Shown: positions 33,881 through 43,850, counted from the first letter of the stretch. The stretch is 64,000 nucleotides of DNA from Terriglobia bacterium (GCA_022452285.1 JAKUNG010000013.1:20479-84478), one strand, 5' to 3'. Made by a program: numbers and translations. The notes: generated by a model not told the origin, from the sequence alone.

Positions 33881-34999
33881 ATGAAAATTGGGATTGATGG
33901 GCGTTCTTTAACTCAAAGAAAAGCAGGTATAGGCTATTATTTGTCAGAAATTATTAGTCGTTGGTCTTATAGTTTTCCAAATGACAATCTGCAAATTTTT
34001 TCTAACCAAGCCATAGATTATCCATTGAAAAGGGGTATTGAACACCATGTTAATTACAATACTTTTGGTTTGCCCTGGTATGTTTTTAGATCCCACAAAA
34101 ATATTGTTCAGCAAAAACCAAACATTTTTTGGGGTGCACAGAATCTGTTGCCACAATATCTACCAAAAAACTTTCCAGCAGCAATTACTATCCACGATTG
34201 TGTCCATCTTCAGAGTCTAAAGTATAGTCCTTCACTCACTTATAATCTTATTCATCGTTATTGTTTTCCTAAATCAATACAACGATCATTCAAAATTATG
34301 GCAGTTTCTAATTTTGTGGCAGATGAAATTCAAAAATATTTTGATATTCCTCACAGCTTGATAGAGGTAACACCTCTTGGAGTTAATCCAATTTTCTTGA
34401 AACAAGGCATTAATCCTCAAAAAGTGTCTGAGACAAGAAAACGATATAGTCTAGACTCTCCTTATATCTTGTCGGTAGGTACTCTCGAACCAAGAAAAAA
34501 TCTTTCGATTCTTTTACATGCTTTTAGCTTGTTACCACCATCGCTTCAAAATAAATATCAGTTGGTTTTTGTAGGTAAAAAGGGTTGGCGTCAGAGGCAA
34601 TTTACAAAATATTTGAAATCATATGAGTTAAAATCTCAAGTGAAGATTTTAGGGTATGTTCCAAGACAGGATCTAGCTCATATATATTCAGCAGCGCAAG
34701 TTTTGGTATTTCCATCCCAATATGAGGGTTTTGGTCTACCATTGTTAGAAGCCATGTCAGCAGGATGTCCAGTAATTGCATGTAGGACAGCTGCTGTTAA
34801 GGAAGTAGCTTCAACAGCTGCAATATTACTCTCTCCATTGTCTTCTGCTGAAGATTGGAGTAAATCCTTGTCTCAAGTGTTGGAGTCTTCAAGTCTCAAA
34901 GAGAATCTTCGAATGGCTGGCTATGATCAGGCCCAAAAATTTTCTTGGGACAATTGTGTAAGTAACACAACTGAAGTTTTGCATAGTATTGGTCAGTAA
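33881..34999 (+). CDS. Family 4 glycosyltransferase
   Basis: This 372-residue GT-B enzyme begins MKIGIDGRSLTQRKAGIGYY, a start typical of the mannosyl/galactosyltransferase subgroup whose acceptor domain has this DGR-x-GIG pattern. The donor domain includes ILSVGTLEPRKNLSILLHAF, VKILGYVPRQDLAHIYSAAQ and FPSQYEGFGLPLLEAMSAGC with the E-x7-E motif. It ends 105 bases before an inverted repeat region and the cyclase-family gene. Donor and acceptor are unknown. Confidence 0.89.
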   Translation: MKIGIDGRSLTQRKAGIGYYLSEIISRWSYSFPNDNLQIFSNQAIDYPLKRGIEHHVNYNTFGLPWYVFRSHKNIVQQKPNIFWGAQNLLPQYLPKNFPAAITIHDCVHLQSLKYSPSLTYNLIHRYCFPKSIQRSFKIMAVSNFVADEIQKYFDIPHSLIEVTPLGVNPIFLKQGINPQKVSETRKRYSLDSPYILSVGTLEPRKNLSILLHAFSLLPPSLQNKYQLVFVGKKGWRQRQFTKYLKSYELKSQVKILGYVPRQDLAHIYSAAQVLVFPSQYEGFGLPLLEAMSAGCPVIACRTAAVKEVASTAAILLSPLSSAEDWSKSLSQVLESSSLKENLRMAGYDQAQKFSWDNCVSNTTEVLHSIGQ

Positions 35000-35018
35000 C
35001 TACTATTGATTTAGGGCG

Positions 35019-35049
35019 ATAGAAACTTGGTCAATTACTTAGTTTCTAT
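35019..35049 (+). repeat. 9-bp inverted repeat between glycosyltransferase and cyclase genes
   Basis: ATAGAAACT (35019-35027) and AGTTTCTAT (35041-35049) are perfect complements around a 13-base loop. No T-run follows on the plus strand, so an operator or a weak terminator are both possible. Confidence 0.45.
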
Positions 35050-35116
35050 GCCATATTAAGCTTCTTATAACTCCAGTTAATCATATTATGATCTTGTTTC
35101 TCCATTGGAGGAAACT

Positions 35117-36184
35117 ATGACAAACATAATTAAATTCAACAAACAGAAATTGATGGGGATTTTAGTTTTCAGTTTATTTATTTTAATAGGAATTCTTATT
35201 TTAGTATTCCCACTAAAGTTAATCTCAGATTCGGAAAAACAAGCCTTAAAAGGATGGGAAAAAGGTCGGGGTTGGGGCTGGATTTGGGGAGATCAAGATG
35301 AGGTAGGGGCATTAAATGCAATGACTAGCCAATCTGTTCTTGATGCAATTAATTTGGTTAAATCGGGTCAAGTTTACGATTTAGGCATTAGTTATGATAG
35401 AAACTCTTATAAGTGGCCAGGACACTCGCCAGGAGAAATCATCTCTTTTCGAACGCCTGAAGGAGTGAAACGCCAGCAAGATCATGATTTTGCAATTAAT
35501 AAAGCAGGTCTAGCTTGGCATAGTTGTGCCCTTTTTATCAATGATAATGTGGCAACACAAATTGACAGTCTAGGCCATATTACTACTGGATCCGACAATC
35601 ACTGGTATAATGGTTTTACTGAAACTGATTGGGGAGGGAATTGGGGTATTCGACGGGCAGATGCTTCCACAATTCCTCCTATAATTCTCCGCGGAATTCT
35701 TATCGATGTTGCCAATAGTAAGGGATTAGATGCTTTACCTGGTGGAACTGCCATTACACCTACAGATCTCCGAGTTGCACTAGAATTACAAGACGTCGAA
35801 ATACAGCCAGGAGATGCTGTTTTCGTGCGAACAGGAACATTGCAATACTGGGGGAGTACTGGAACAGACCATAAGAAAATTGCAGAGTATGATTCGGCCG
35901 GTATTAATCTAGATTCTGCCAAATGGTTAGTGGAGGAAAAGGGAGCAATTTTAGTGGGCTCTGACACCTCTGGTCTTGAAGTAGTTCCTGCTCCAGAAGG
36001 GAGTACTAGCTTCAATCCAGTGCATGAGTACCTACTTGTTGAACAAGGTGTTCATATTGGAGAGTTTCATTACCTTGAAAGATTAGCTAAAGATAAAGCA
36101 TATAAGTTTTGCTATATCGCAGCAACTAATAAAATTAAAGGAACTACTGCAGGGTTTACTATGCGTCCTATAGCTCTAAGATAG
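35117..36184 (+). CDS. Cyclase-family (kynurenine formamidase-like) hydrolase with N-terminal anchor
   Basis: In this 355-residue protein the ATG at 35117 has GGAGG 5 bases upstream. An earlier TTG at 35105 would place that site inside the gene. A hydrophobic segment (about 13-35) precedes the domain, so it is exported or anchored. The catalytic region has WHSCALFINDNVATQIDSLGHI, the divergent form of the HxGTHxD motif of PF04199, with D and H of IDSLGH kept. The family holds a metal and hydrolyses amides such as N-formylkynurenine, or acts on cyclic compounds. The substrate is unknown. It converges on the DHH gene. Confidence 0.8.
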   Translation: MTNIIKFNKQKLMGILVFSLFILIGILILVFPLKLISDSEKQALKGWEKGRGWGWIWGDQDEVGALNAMTSQSVLDAINLVKSGQVYDLGISYDRNSYKWPGHSPGEIISFRTPEGVKRQQDHDFAINKAGLAWHSCALFINDNVATQIDSLGHITTGSDNHWYNGFTETDWGGNWGIRRADASTIPPIILRGILIDVANSKGLDALPGGTAITPTDLRVALELQDVEIQPGDAVFVRTGTLQYWGSTGTDHKKIAEYDSAGINLDSAKWLVEEKGAILVGSDTSGLEVVPAPEGSTSFNPVHEYLLVEQGVHIGEFHYLERLAKDKAYKFCYIAATNKIKGTTAGFTMRPIALR

Positions 36185-36239
36185 ATTCAAGATTCATAGA
36201 GAACTAGGGAGTGAACCGGTTATATTTACTGTATATGGA

Positions 36240-37193
36240 TTATGTTTTTAATTCTGTTACGATTTTCTTTGCGATTTGGAGAGTTTCTTCAGGTTGATTA
36301 GCTGGTAAGGAAATGGCGGCTACAAAAGGATGACCTCCTCCCCCGTATTTTTCACAAATCTTAGCTAAATTATGTTTGCGTTTCTTTTTCCTCCATGGAT
36401 TATAGCCAATAGATATTTTCGTTCGTTGGGGTGTTTGCATAACACTAACATGGTAGTTAGTTGAAGGAAATAGGTAGTAAGGTATGAATTTGTTGTACCC
36501 CTCTATACCAAATGGAGTCAAATCGAAAAAGGTGACACCGTTGCTACACTGTGCAACTTCTTGAATGATTTGTATGTTTTCAGCATGTTTTTTCTGGAGT
36601 GGTTCATAATATTTAAGCACCATTGGTTGAAGCGCTACATCATTCAATGGTTGTTCTGAAAGTTGATGGATGATTTTATGATGGAACAAAGTATTTTTAT
36701 TGGCCTCGATAACTGCAGCTAATTTTTGGGCTGGCTCATCAATTTCTACAGCAGCCTTTGCACTTGGGTACTGAGCTCCATCTACAATATCAGCCCAATG
36801 AATTAGTTCTTTAAGGATACCTCTGTTAAAGCCAAAGTGTTTTTCAGTAATATCTGCGATTAATTTAGTACATGACTGGAAACTCGGATCAAAAAATTTT
36901 TGGCCATTTTGCTGTTGACGAAAGTGTGTTTCGTCGGCAAGCGTTAGAAAGGCACTATAATGGTGATCAAACCACCAGGTTAATCGTTTGTTCCTGCAAT
37001 ATTTAAAATCAACAATAATATTCTCATCACCTTCAAAAAGGTGCTCAGAGAAATGTTGATTTGGTTGGTGAGCCATGCCAAAAAGAGTAAAGGTTGCTTT
37101 GGAACTAATCCTTTGCAGATAGAATTTCATAAAGACTGCAGCTGATGCAGCTCCATCGAAGCAATTATCATGATAGAGAATGTGACAATTCAT
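36240..37193 (-). CDS. DHH-family phosphoesterase
   Basis: This 317-residue protein starts MNCHILYHDNCFDGAASAAVF with the HDxxxDG metal motif near residues 8-14. The DHH motif is FDHHYS at 75-80. The C-terminal DHHA1-like part ends with CEKYGGGGHPFVAAISLP, the glycine-rich substrate loop. The family covers manganese phosphoesterases, such as nanoRNases, pAp or cyclic-dinucleotide phosphodiesterases and exopolyphosphatase-like enzymes. The exact class cannot be chosen here. It reads leftward and a 16-bp palindrome lies 47 bases upstream. Confidence 0.86.
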   Translation of the reverse strand: MNCHILYHDNCFDGAASAAVFMKFYLQRISSKATFTLFGMAHQPNQHFSEHLFEGDENIIVDFKYCRNKRLTWWFDHHYSAFLTLADETHFRQQQNGQKFFDPSFQSCTKLIADITEKHFGFNRGILKELIHWADIVDGAQYPSAKAAVEIDEPAQKLAAVIEANKNTLFHHKIIHQLSEQPLNDVALQPMVLKYYEPLQKKHAENIQIIQEVAQCSNGVTFFDLTPFGIEGYNKFIPYYLFPSTNYHVSVMQTPQRTKISIGYNPWRKKKRKHNLAKICEKYGGGGHPFVAAISLPANQPEETLQIAKKIVTELKT

Positions 37194-37796
37194 AGGTAGC
37201 TATTTCAAGATCTTTTTCACAATTTAATAAAACTAACGGTAACTTGGCCAAGTTAAAATTGATGGTTAAATAGTTATTTAGATAGCCTATATTTTCGTTA
37301 GTAGAGTTGTTTCATTCGTATTAGAATTCTAATCAAGCATTTAATCCAGAATAATCATTAAATTTTAATAAAAAAACAACCCTAACAGAAATTTTGATTG
37401 TTTTATACAATCCTATAACAGTTTATAATTAAAAGCAGTTATTAACGATGGTAATGGGTTTAAGAAATTTTTTTCAGAAGTTTAACAGATTTAATGCCTT
37501 TTTCTTTTTATGATTCAACCTATGGCTAGTTTCTGAAATTCTTAATGATTTTAGTATTTGGTTAAAACCCTCAGCAGGAGATTAGGCAATCTGAATCAAA
37601 CGAGTCTAGATTTGATTACCCTCTTATTACAGAATTGAGGTAATCAACAAAAGAACAATATTTGGATCAATTCAAATATCTCATGCTCAAGTAAAAAGGA
37701 ACTCTTGTAATACAGTAGAGTTTTTGAAGTAGGTCAGCTCTTATTCTTGAAAGATTATTGGGAAATAACATTAAATGAAAGGCTAGGTTTCTTTTG
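37194..37796. other. Intergenic region, mostly empty
   Basis: About 600 very AT-rich bases between divergent genes. A perfect 16-bp palindrome lies at 37240-37255. No RNA gene, riboswitch or believable ORF was found. A leftward frame at 37667-37903 lies across the start of the next rightward gene and is a shadow. Confidence 0.5.
37240..37255. promoter_or_regulatory. Perfect 16-bp palindrome upstream of the DHH gene
   Basis: TAACTTGGCCAAGTTA is its own reverse complement and lies 47 bases before the leftward ATG of the DHH gene, a place where a dimeric repressor could bind. About one such palindrome is expected by chance in a window of this size. Confidence 0.3.
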
Positions 37797-38228
37797 ATGG
37801 AATGGCTTAACATAATAATGAGATGGTTACACCTTGCATCAGTTATTACGGTAGTTGGAACGGTAGTTTTTCTGCGTTTGATAATCAAACCCGCAATAGG
37901 CAACTTTTCAGAGGAAAAACGTCTTTCAGTTCTAAATAGCTTGCAGTATCGTCTAAAAATTCTTCTCCACAGTGCAATTGCAGGGATTTTAATTTCTGGT
38001 CTCTACAATACCCATCTAATATGGAAGACAACAGAATCTACATATCATAATATGCTGCTGTTTAAGATTTTATTGGCTTTAATAGTTATAATTTTGGCAA
38101 TTTATTCAGTTTCTGGTTCATCAACGAAGAACCAATATTTTTCTAAAAAGACACAAGGACTAACCTTGAGTTTGATTCTAGCGGTGATTATTATTGCTCT
38201 TTCGGCTTTTCTTAGAAGTCTTCACTAG
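37797..38228 (+). CDS. Small CopD-like membrane protein
   Basis: This 143-residue protein has four predicted membrane spans (about 8-28, 52-72, 84-104, 122-141). The N-terminal segment MEWLNIIMRWLHLASVITVVG with W-x-H-x-x-x is the pattern of CopD-like and related small membrane proteins. ILISGLYNTHLIW and YHNMLLFKILLALIVIILAIY fit too. A role in copper uptake is known for CopD itself but cannot be claimed here. The frame extends three bases upstream to a TTG. It ends directly at the next coding frame, so the two are an operon. Confidence 0.72.
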   Translation: MEWLNIIMRWLHLASVITVVGTVVFLRLIIKPAIGNFSEEKRLSVLNSLQYRLKILLHSAIAGILISGLYNTHLIWKTTESTYHNMLLFKILLALIVIILAIYSVSGSSTKNQYFSKKTQGLTLSLILAVIIIALSAFLRSLH

Positions 38229-38255
38229 TTGTCTTATTTGAAGCAGGAGATGATC

Positions 38256-38726
38256 GTGAATTTTAGAGTTAGGGGAAGAGGACTTTTGTTTGTTATCCTA
38301 CTTTTAATTTCAATGACTTGCTGTGTTACGATCACAATGTTTCCCTTAATCGTTCACTTAGGAGAAATTAAAATTGCTATGGGAATTTGGTATTTTTTTT
38401 CCCATTTATGTCATCAAGATCTCTCGAGGAGCCTAAATGTTTTAGGAGTATTTTTACCAGTGTGCAGCCGATGTTTGGCAATCTATTGGGGTACTCTTTT
38501 TGGAATTATCTCATCCCAACTTTTGTTAGTTTGTTCGCTCTCATTACTTCGTAATTACTATCTTTTGTTTATTCCAGTAGTATTAATTATTCTTGATATA
38601 GGTTTAGACGTTACTGGAATTTGGTCAAATAACTTGCTTTTTCGTGTGGTAACTGGAATTGCCTTGGGTTATGGCCTTGGTATTTACTCTACTTTTGCTT
38701 TGAAAAGAGCTTTTGTTAGGAGTTGA
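38256..38726 (+). CDS. DUF2085 membrane protein
   Basis: This 156-residue protein starts at a GTG with AGGAG 6 bases upstream. The frame is open from 38229, but an ATG at 38250 is too close to that site. The DUF2085 marks are clear: FFSHLCHQDLSRSLNVLGVF and LPVCSRCLAIYWGTLFG, with the CHQ-x-x-SR and CxRC-x-x-x-Y pattern. Four membrane spans follow. Function is unknown. The paired Cys/His residues suggest metal or heme binding, which is inference. Confidence 0.82.
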   Translation: MNFRVRGRGLLFVILLLISMTCCVTITMFPLIVHLGEIKIAMGIWYFFSHLCHQDLSRSLNVLGVFLPVCSRCLAIYWGTLFGIISSQLLLVCSLSLLRNYYLLFIPVVLIILDIGLDVTGIWSNNLLFRVVTGIALGYGLGIYSTFALKRAFVRS

Positions 38727-38813
38727 GGCTAGCTAAATTAATTTAAGGAAAGACAAGAAACAGCTTCTTTATGTTATATAAATAGGTTAATTGGTTTAAG
38801 AACGAGGGTCAAA

Positions 38814-40163
38814 ATGGGTGTTCCTTTAACGGTAAGAAATAGCATTGGAACTATTTTGATTGTTAGCTTGATAGCGATCGTTGTGGGTGACTGTCTACCG
38901 TTGATTGCTAAAGAACCAACAATTGAGGAATTAAAAAGTGCTCTTAAAAGCCCAAAAGCTAGCAGTCGAAGAAACGCAGCAAAAGCATTAGGTCGAACTT
39001 TTAGTGGTCAGGCAACGCAACCTCTTCTTTTAGCAGCAGCTGACTCAGATATTAAGGTTCGGAGGGAAGTAATAAAAGCTTTGGGTCTCTTAAAGGATAT
39101 AAATGCCATTACTGTTTTGTTAACAGCATTAAAGGATTCTGATTCTTCTGTTCGTAAAGAGGCCATTGTTGCTTTAGTTAATCTTTATACTCAAAAAGAA
39201 GCCAGTTTTTTTCTAAGTAAACAGGCTAAGAGAATTTATCAGAAGTTAAACCCGTTTAGTGATTCGGTACAAAGAGATTCAACAATAATTGAGTTAGATG
39301 TGCTCGTTTCTCCTGCAGTAATTGACTCTATAGCAGAGCGGTTATCTGATTCTAATAAATCAGTTCGTCTCTATGCAGCTTCTTCTTTGGGGGTTTTGCG
39401 CGGTAGGCTAGCAATTCCCCAAATGATCAAGGCTATGAAAACTGGCAGCCCTCGTCTACGATTGCAAATTTTGCAGTCTTTTTACAAGATTAGAGATCGT
39501 TCAGTTGAGGAAGAGATACTAGTTTATCTCTTTGATCCAAACAAGGCAGTAAGAAACGAAGCAATTTTAACTTTAGGGCTCTTCAAAAGCGAAAAGGCTC
39601 TTCCTAAGTTAGAAGCAATTTATAATCGTAATTCGAAGAATAAGCTTCAACAAAAAGCGTTAGAGGCTATTTCTCTCATTGGAGATGTGAGATCATTAGA
39701 GCTTTTTCGGGGGAATCTTACCAATAAAGATTCTGAATACCGTCAGTATGCAGGGGAAGGAATTGCTCGTATAGCTCTGGTGGATAATTCTTCAGTAGAA
39801 GATGTTTCAAGGGCTTTTCTTTCTGAGAAGACTCCAAAAACTCAACTTGCATTTAGTTTTGCCCTTTTTAGGTTAGGGCGTCCAGAATATCTGGATAGGA
39901 TTGTTGCTTCGTTGAATGAAAGGTCTCATGTTAATCAGGCTGAAGTTTATCTAGTAGAACTTGGATCACAGGCTACTCCACTAATTGTGAAATATCTTGC
40001 TAATAATGATTCTCGAATCCGCCAAAAGATCTGCCGGGTTCTTGGTTTAATAGGAGATAAAGCTTCAATTGAAAGTTTAAATTCTCTGTTGCATGATGGA
40101 AATGCGGATGTGGTGTCCGAAGCAGCTTTGGCAATTCGTCGTATTAATGCAAAGTCAAATTAG
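38814..40163 (+). CDS. Exported HEAT-repeat protein
   Basis: In this 449-residue protein the N-terminal hydrophobic segment (about 10-33) is a signal or anchor. The rest is a series of about ten HEAT or PBS-lyase-type repeats of 30-33 residues, for example KASSRRNAAKALGRTF, SDIKVRREVIKALGLLKDIN, SDSSVRKEAIVALVNLY and NKSVRLYAASSLGVLRGR. Such solenoids serve as protein-binding scaffolds. No catalytic motif is seen. The gene stands alone between the DUF2085 and accB genes. Confidence 0.85.
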   Translation: MGVPLTVRNSIGTILIVSLIAIVVGDCLPLIAKEPTIEELKSALKSPKASSRRNAAKALGRTFSGQATQPLLLAAADSDIKVRREVIKALGLLKDINAITVLLTALKDSDSSVRKEAIVALVNLYTQKEASFFLSKQAKRIYQKLNPFSDSVQRDSTIIELDVLVSPAVIDSIAERLSDSNKSVRLYAASSLGVLRGRLAIPQMIKAMKTGSPRLRLQILQSFYKIRDRSVEEEILVYLFDPNKAVRNEAILTLGLFKSEKALPKLEAIYNRNSKNKLQQKALEAISLIGDVRSLELFRGNLTNKDSEYRQYAGEGIARIALVDNSSVEDVSRAFLSEKTPKTQLAFSFALFRLGRPEYLDRIVASLNERSHVNQAEVYLVELGSQATPLIVKYLANNDSRIRQKICRVLGLIGDKASIESLNSLLHDGNADVVSEAALAIRRINAKSN

Positions 40164-40399
40164 TTTTAAAAACTTCTTTGCATTTTGCATCATCTAAAAA
40201 TTAGCTTGAATGCCAATGACTGTTTACTTAATAGATTACTGACAAAAGGGCAACTGACAATTACTGCGAAACCAATTGTAATTCTTGTGGCCTTTGTTAT
40301 ACTTCGCGCCATCAGTAGCAATGTAGGAATATTGAAAAGCTCATTTTCAACCTTTTCTGGAACCTTGAGCACTCTAAGGAAGGGAAGAGGGATAACCAC

Positions 40400-40879
40400 A
40401 TGGATATTAAAGAAATCAGGGAATTGATTCAAGCAGTCTGTGAAAGTGGTATTGCAGAACTTGAACTTGAACGCACGGGAGTAAAGGTAAGAATTCGTAA
40501 AGATAATCCGTTAAGCCAATCGGTACAAGTTGAAACGAATTCAAGTGATGAGTCTTTACCAGTTCAGTTAATTGATCAGAGCACCGCTCAAAGTTTGGAG
40601 AAAACTTCATCAATTTCCAATTCTGATGAATCTGATCTACATATAATTCGGTCTCCTATTGTAGGAACCTTTTATCAGTCATCTAAACCTAATGCAAAGC
40701 CCTTTGTTCAAATAGGTGACCAAGTGGAAGCAGGGAGTGTACTGTGTATTATTGAGGCTATGAAGTTAATGAATGAAATTGAGGCAGATGCCAGAGGAGA
40801 GATTACGGAAATCTATGTAAAGAATAACGATTCTGTTGAGTTTGGACAGGCTCTTTTTGGAATTCGTCGAGATGGTTAA
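40400..40879 (+). CDS. accB: Biotin carboxyl carrier protein of acetyl-CoA carboxylase
   Basis: In this 159-residue protein the N-terminal part (MDIKEIRELIQAVCESGIAEL, then ERTGVKVRI) and a Ser-rich linker lead to the biotinyl domain (about 83-158). The biotinylated lysine is K122 in EAMKLM. SPIVGTFYQSSKPNAKPFVQ forms the thumb region. The protein carries CO2 between biotin carboxylase and carboxyltransferase in the first step of fatty acid synthesis. accC follows 175 bases later, the usual pair. accD lies 11 kb away in reverse orientation. accA is not in the window. Confidence 0.95.
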   Translation: MDIKEIRELIQAVCESGIAELELERTGVKVRIRKDNPLSQSVQVETNSSDESLPVQLIDQSTAQSLEKTSSISNSDESDLHIIRSPIVGTFYQSSKPNAKPFVQIGDQVEAGSVLCIIEAMKLMNEIEADARGEITEIYVKNNDSVEFGQALFGIRRDG

Positions 40880-41054
40880 AGATGAACGGATAGTCCATCC
40901 TTGGGGAAAACAATTTTTGGACTAAAATTAAGATTATTAAGTCTAACCTTGGGTCAATCCATTGTTAAAGGGTTAATAAACCTTCCAGGACAAGCATAAA
41001 CCGTATTTTTGTAGAGCCCTTCGAAATAGTAATTCAAAACGAAGAGAAACTATA

Positions 41055-42395
41055 ATGTTTAAGAAAATCTTGGTTGCTAACCGGGGTGAAATTGCCCTAC
41101 GCATCATTTGCGCATGCAGAGAACTGGGCATTAAAACAGTCGCTATTTTTTCAGAAGCTGACAGAGATTCATTGCATGTTCGGTTTGCTGATGAGGCAGT
41201 TTGTATTGGACCTGCAAAAAGTTCAGAGAGTTATCTGAAAGTTCCCAGTGTTATTAGTGCAGCAGAGATTACTAATGTTGATGCAATACATCCAGGGTAT
41301 GGGTATCTTTCTGAAGATGCATACTTTGCAGAAGTCTGCGAGGCATGCCACATAAAGTTTATTGGGCCTTCTCCAGAAGTTATACGTTTGATGGGTAATA
41401 AGACAAAAGCACGAGCCCGGATGGTACAAGCTGGATTGAAGATTTTACCTGGCAGTCAAGGATCGGTAGAGTCTTTTGAAGATGTAGTAAAAATAGCCTC
41501 AGAAATTGGATATCCTATAATAATAAAAGCAGTAGCAGGGGGCGGAGGACGAGGCATGAGAATTGTTAGAGTCCAAGAGGATCTAAAAATGGCCTTTTCA
41601 ACAGCTCAAACTGAAGCCCAAATAGGATTTGGAGTCCCTGATGTTTATGTAGAGAAATATTTGGAAAGTCCCCGACACATTGAATTTCAAATTATGGCTG
41701 ACCAACATGGAAATGTCATTAATTTCGGGGAACGAGAATGCTCCATACAGCGAAGACATCAAAAGTTGGTTGAAGAAGCCCCGTCTGTTATTGTTGATCA
41801 AAAATGTCGAATGAAAATGGGTAAATTAGTTGAAGAAGCAATGACAAGTGTTGGATATTCTAATGCTGGTACCGTAGAATTTCTTGTTGATGAAGACTTA
41901 AACTTTTATTTTGGAGAAATGAACACTAGAATTCAAGTGGAACATCCAGTCACTGAAATGGTCACTGGATCAGATTTAGTAAAGATGCAAATTCAAATAG
42001 CTGCTGGAAAAACACTTGAAAGGGAGAAAAATATCCAGTTAAAGGGTCATAGTATCGAGTGTCGCATTAATGCTGAAGATCCTGAAACTATGTGGCCTTC
42101 ACCTGGGAAAATTACCTCTTTTAATGTTCCAGGAGGTAGTGGCATTAGGGTAGAGACTGCAGTTTACTCAGAATGTATAGTCAGTCCTCACTACGACCCT
42201 ATGATTGCTAAGTTGGTAGCTTGGGCCCCTTCTAGGATGGAAGCTATTCAAAGAATGGAGCGGGCTCTAGAGATGTTTGTAATTGAAGGTATTAAGACGT
42301 CAATTCCACTACAAAGGAAGATAATGAGGGATGCTGATTTTCGAGCAGGTCAATTTAATACCAAATTTATGGAACGTTATTTGAAGTCCAATTAA
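41055..42395 (+). CDS. accC: Biotin carboxylase subunit of acetyl-CoA carboxylase
   Basis: In this 446-residue ATP-grasp enzyme residues 1-110 form the biotin carboxylase N-domain ([35 protein letters not shown]). The ATP-binding loop is AGGGGRGM at 161-168. The catalytic part includes [20 protein letters not shown] and [20 protein letters not shown]. The C-domain has [13 protein letters not shown]. It carboxylates biotin on AccB with bicarbonate and ATP. The length is standard. Confidence 0.96.
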   Translation: MFKKILVANRGEIALRIICACRELGIKTVAIFSEADRDSLHVRFADEAVCIGPAKSSESYLKVPSVISAAEITNVDAIHPGYGYLSEDAYFAEVCEACHIKFIGPSPEVIRLMGNKTKARARMVQAGLKILPGSQGSVESFEDVVKIASEIGYPIIIKAVAGGGGRGMRIVRVQEDLKMAFSTAQTEAQIGFGVPDVYVEKYLESPRHIEFQIMADQHGNVINFGERECSIQRRHQKLVEEAPSVIVDQKCRMKMGKLVEEAMTSVGYSNAGTVEFLVDEDLNFYFGEMNTRIQVEHPVTEMVTGSDLVKMQIQIAAGKTLEREKNIQLKGHSIECRINAEDPETMWPSPGKITSFNVPGGSGIRVETAVYSECIVSPHYDPMIAKLVAWAPSRMEAIQRMERALEMFVIEGIKTSIPLQRKIMRDADFRAGQFNTKFMERYLKSN

Positions 42396-42463
42396 ACTTA
42401 TGAGAACGATCTGTTTTGTTCCTCATTTATTAGTTAAATGGTGTTCTTTTAGATTTAGAAATC

Positions 42464-43099
42464 ATGAAGCATGATCCTACCAGGTACTCCGCGTTATACC
42501 CAATTATTGATTTAGAAATTGTTGATTTTTCGCTAGAAAGCTTGCTAACTAAACTTAGTGAAGCTGAGGTAAGTTTAGTTCAGTTAAGAGGTAAAAAAAG
42601 TTCTTCTAAAGACCTATTAAAACTCAGCACACAAATGGTTAATATGACTCAGGATCATTCACTAAAGGTTATTGTTAATGATCGTGTTGACATTGCATGG
42701 CTTAGTAAAGCAGATGGAGTTCACTTGGGTCAAGATGACTTACCTTGTTCTGATGCACGTCAAATTTTAGGCTCTAAAGCTATTATTGGTCTTTCAACTC
42801 ATACTTTAAAGCAGGCTTGTCAAGCTGAGGACAGTACAGCTGACTATATTGCCATTGGTCCAATCTATAGGACTCAAACAAAAGAAAATCCTGACCCCAT
42901 TGTCTCCTTAGATGAATTAAAAGCTATTCGTAAGGCTGTAACCAAACCATTAATTGCAATTGGGGGAATTACCACTAAGAATGCACTACCCTTATTTGAT
43001 TTAGGAGTGGATTCAGTAGCTGTAGTCAGAGATATTGTATTGTCGGAGAATATCCATCAGCAAGTCACTAATTATTCAAAACTTAGAGATGGCCTCTGA
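42464..43099 (+). CDS. thiE: Thiamine-phosphate synthase ThiE
   Basis: In this 211-residue TIM-barrel enzyme VSLVQLRGKK (about 36-45), VIVNDRVDIAWLSKADGVHL (about 69-88), GQDDLP, GLSTHTLKQAC, DYIAIGPIYRTQTKENPDP and AIGGITTKNALPLFDLG are the successive family motifs. It joins hydroxymethylpyrimidine diphosphate and thiazole phosphate to thiamine phosphate. No other thiamine gene is in the window. A TenI-type regulator would look alike, but the HLGQDDLP and STH residues favour an active enzyme. Confidence 0.9.
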   Translation: MKHDPTRYSALYPIIDLEIVDFSLESLLTKLSEAEVSLVQLRGKKSSSKDLLKLSTQMVNMTQDHSLKVIVNDRVDIAWLSKADGVHLGQDDLPCSDARQILGSKAIIGLSTHTLKQACQAEDSTADYIAIGPIYRTQTKENPDPIVSLDELKAIRKAVTKPLIAIGGITTKNALPLFDLGVDSVAVVRDIVLSENIHQQVTNYSKLRDGL

Positions 43100-43199
43100 T
43101 TCTATAGTTTTAAAGTTATTTGTGGGAAAAAATCTCTCAACAAAATTGCTATTTACTAATATTTAAAATTAATGATGATTTAATCTAAAGGAGACGGAA

Positions 43200-43850
43200 T
43201 TGACTGATTTAGAACGGCCATCTAAGGCCCTAATCGAGAGTTACCGACATTTTCCAGCAGCAGTTCTGAGTGATGCTATGGGAAGAACTAACTGTATGGA
43301 TAGTGGTATAAAAACTTTAGTACCAAATCTTCGGATTTGTGGTCCTGCGTTTACTGCCCAGTGTTACCCTGGAGATAATCTTATGTGTCATTATGGACTA
43401 CATTTAGCTCAAGCTGGGGATGTTCTAGTTATTGATGGTGCAGGATACAATGAGGGTGCTTTATGGGGAGGGTTACTTTCATTGTCTGCAAGTCAACAAA
43501 AGTTGGGAGGAACTGTGATTGAAGGTGCTGCTCGTGATGTCGAAGACTTAAAGGAAATTGACTATCCAGTTTATGCTCGTAATGTGACTCCAAGGGGAGT
43601 TTTTAAGCTACGCCAAGGTCAGGTTAATCTTCCAGTGGTTTGTGGCGGTATTGTAGTTCATCCAGGAGATTTAGTAGTGGGTGACGATAATGGAATTGCC
43701 GTAGTTCCTCGCGAGAAAATAACAACGGTTATTCAAGTTGCAAGTGAAGTGCTGTCTAGAGAGAAGGCAATGACTGAGGGAATTAAGTCAGGAAAAACAA
43801 CCTATCAGTTTCTTGGGTTGGAGAGATTATTCAAGGATCAAGATTCTTGA
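43200..43850 (+). CDS. RraA-like 4-hydroxy-4-methyl-2-oxoglutarate aldolase family protein
   Basis: This 216-residue protein starts at a TTG with AAAGGAG 6 bases upstream. It has VLSDAMGRTNCMDSGIKTLV near the start, GPAFTAQCYPGDNLMCHYGL, DGAGYNEGALWGGLLSLSA and the key GTVIEGAARDVEDLKEIDYP with the Arg-Asp pair of the active site, then VVHPGDLVVGDDNGIAVVPR. The family includes class II pyruvate aldolases and the RNase E regulator RraA. The conserved RD and D residues favour the aldolase group. It precedes an FAD oxidoreductase by 39 bases, and both belong to the catabolic group. Confidence 0.88.
   Translation: MTDLERPSKALIESYRHFPAAVLSDAMGRTNCMDSGIKTLVPNLRICGPAFTAQCYPGDNLMCHYGLHLAQAGDVLVIDGAGYNEGALWGGLLSLSASQQKLGGTVIEGAARDVEDLKEIDYPVYARNVTPRGVFKLRQGQVNLPVVCGGIVVHPGDLVVGDDNGIAVVPREKITTVIQVASEVLSREKAMTEGIKSGKTTYQFLGLERLFKDQDS

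Noticed and set aside
35599-36015. Leftward 138-residue open frame inside the cyclase-family gene
   Set aside because: It is antisense to a well-supported gene and shows no ribosome site or family motif.
37667-37903. Leftward 78-residue open frame
   Set aside because: It crosses the start of the CopD-like gene and has no ribosome site.
40185-40432. Mirror-image small open frames on both strands between the HEAT gene and accB
   Set aside because: Both overlap the accB start and have no ribosome site or recognisable domain.
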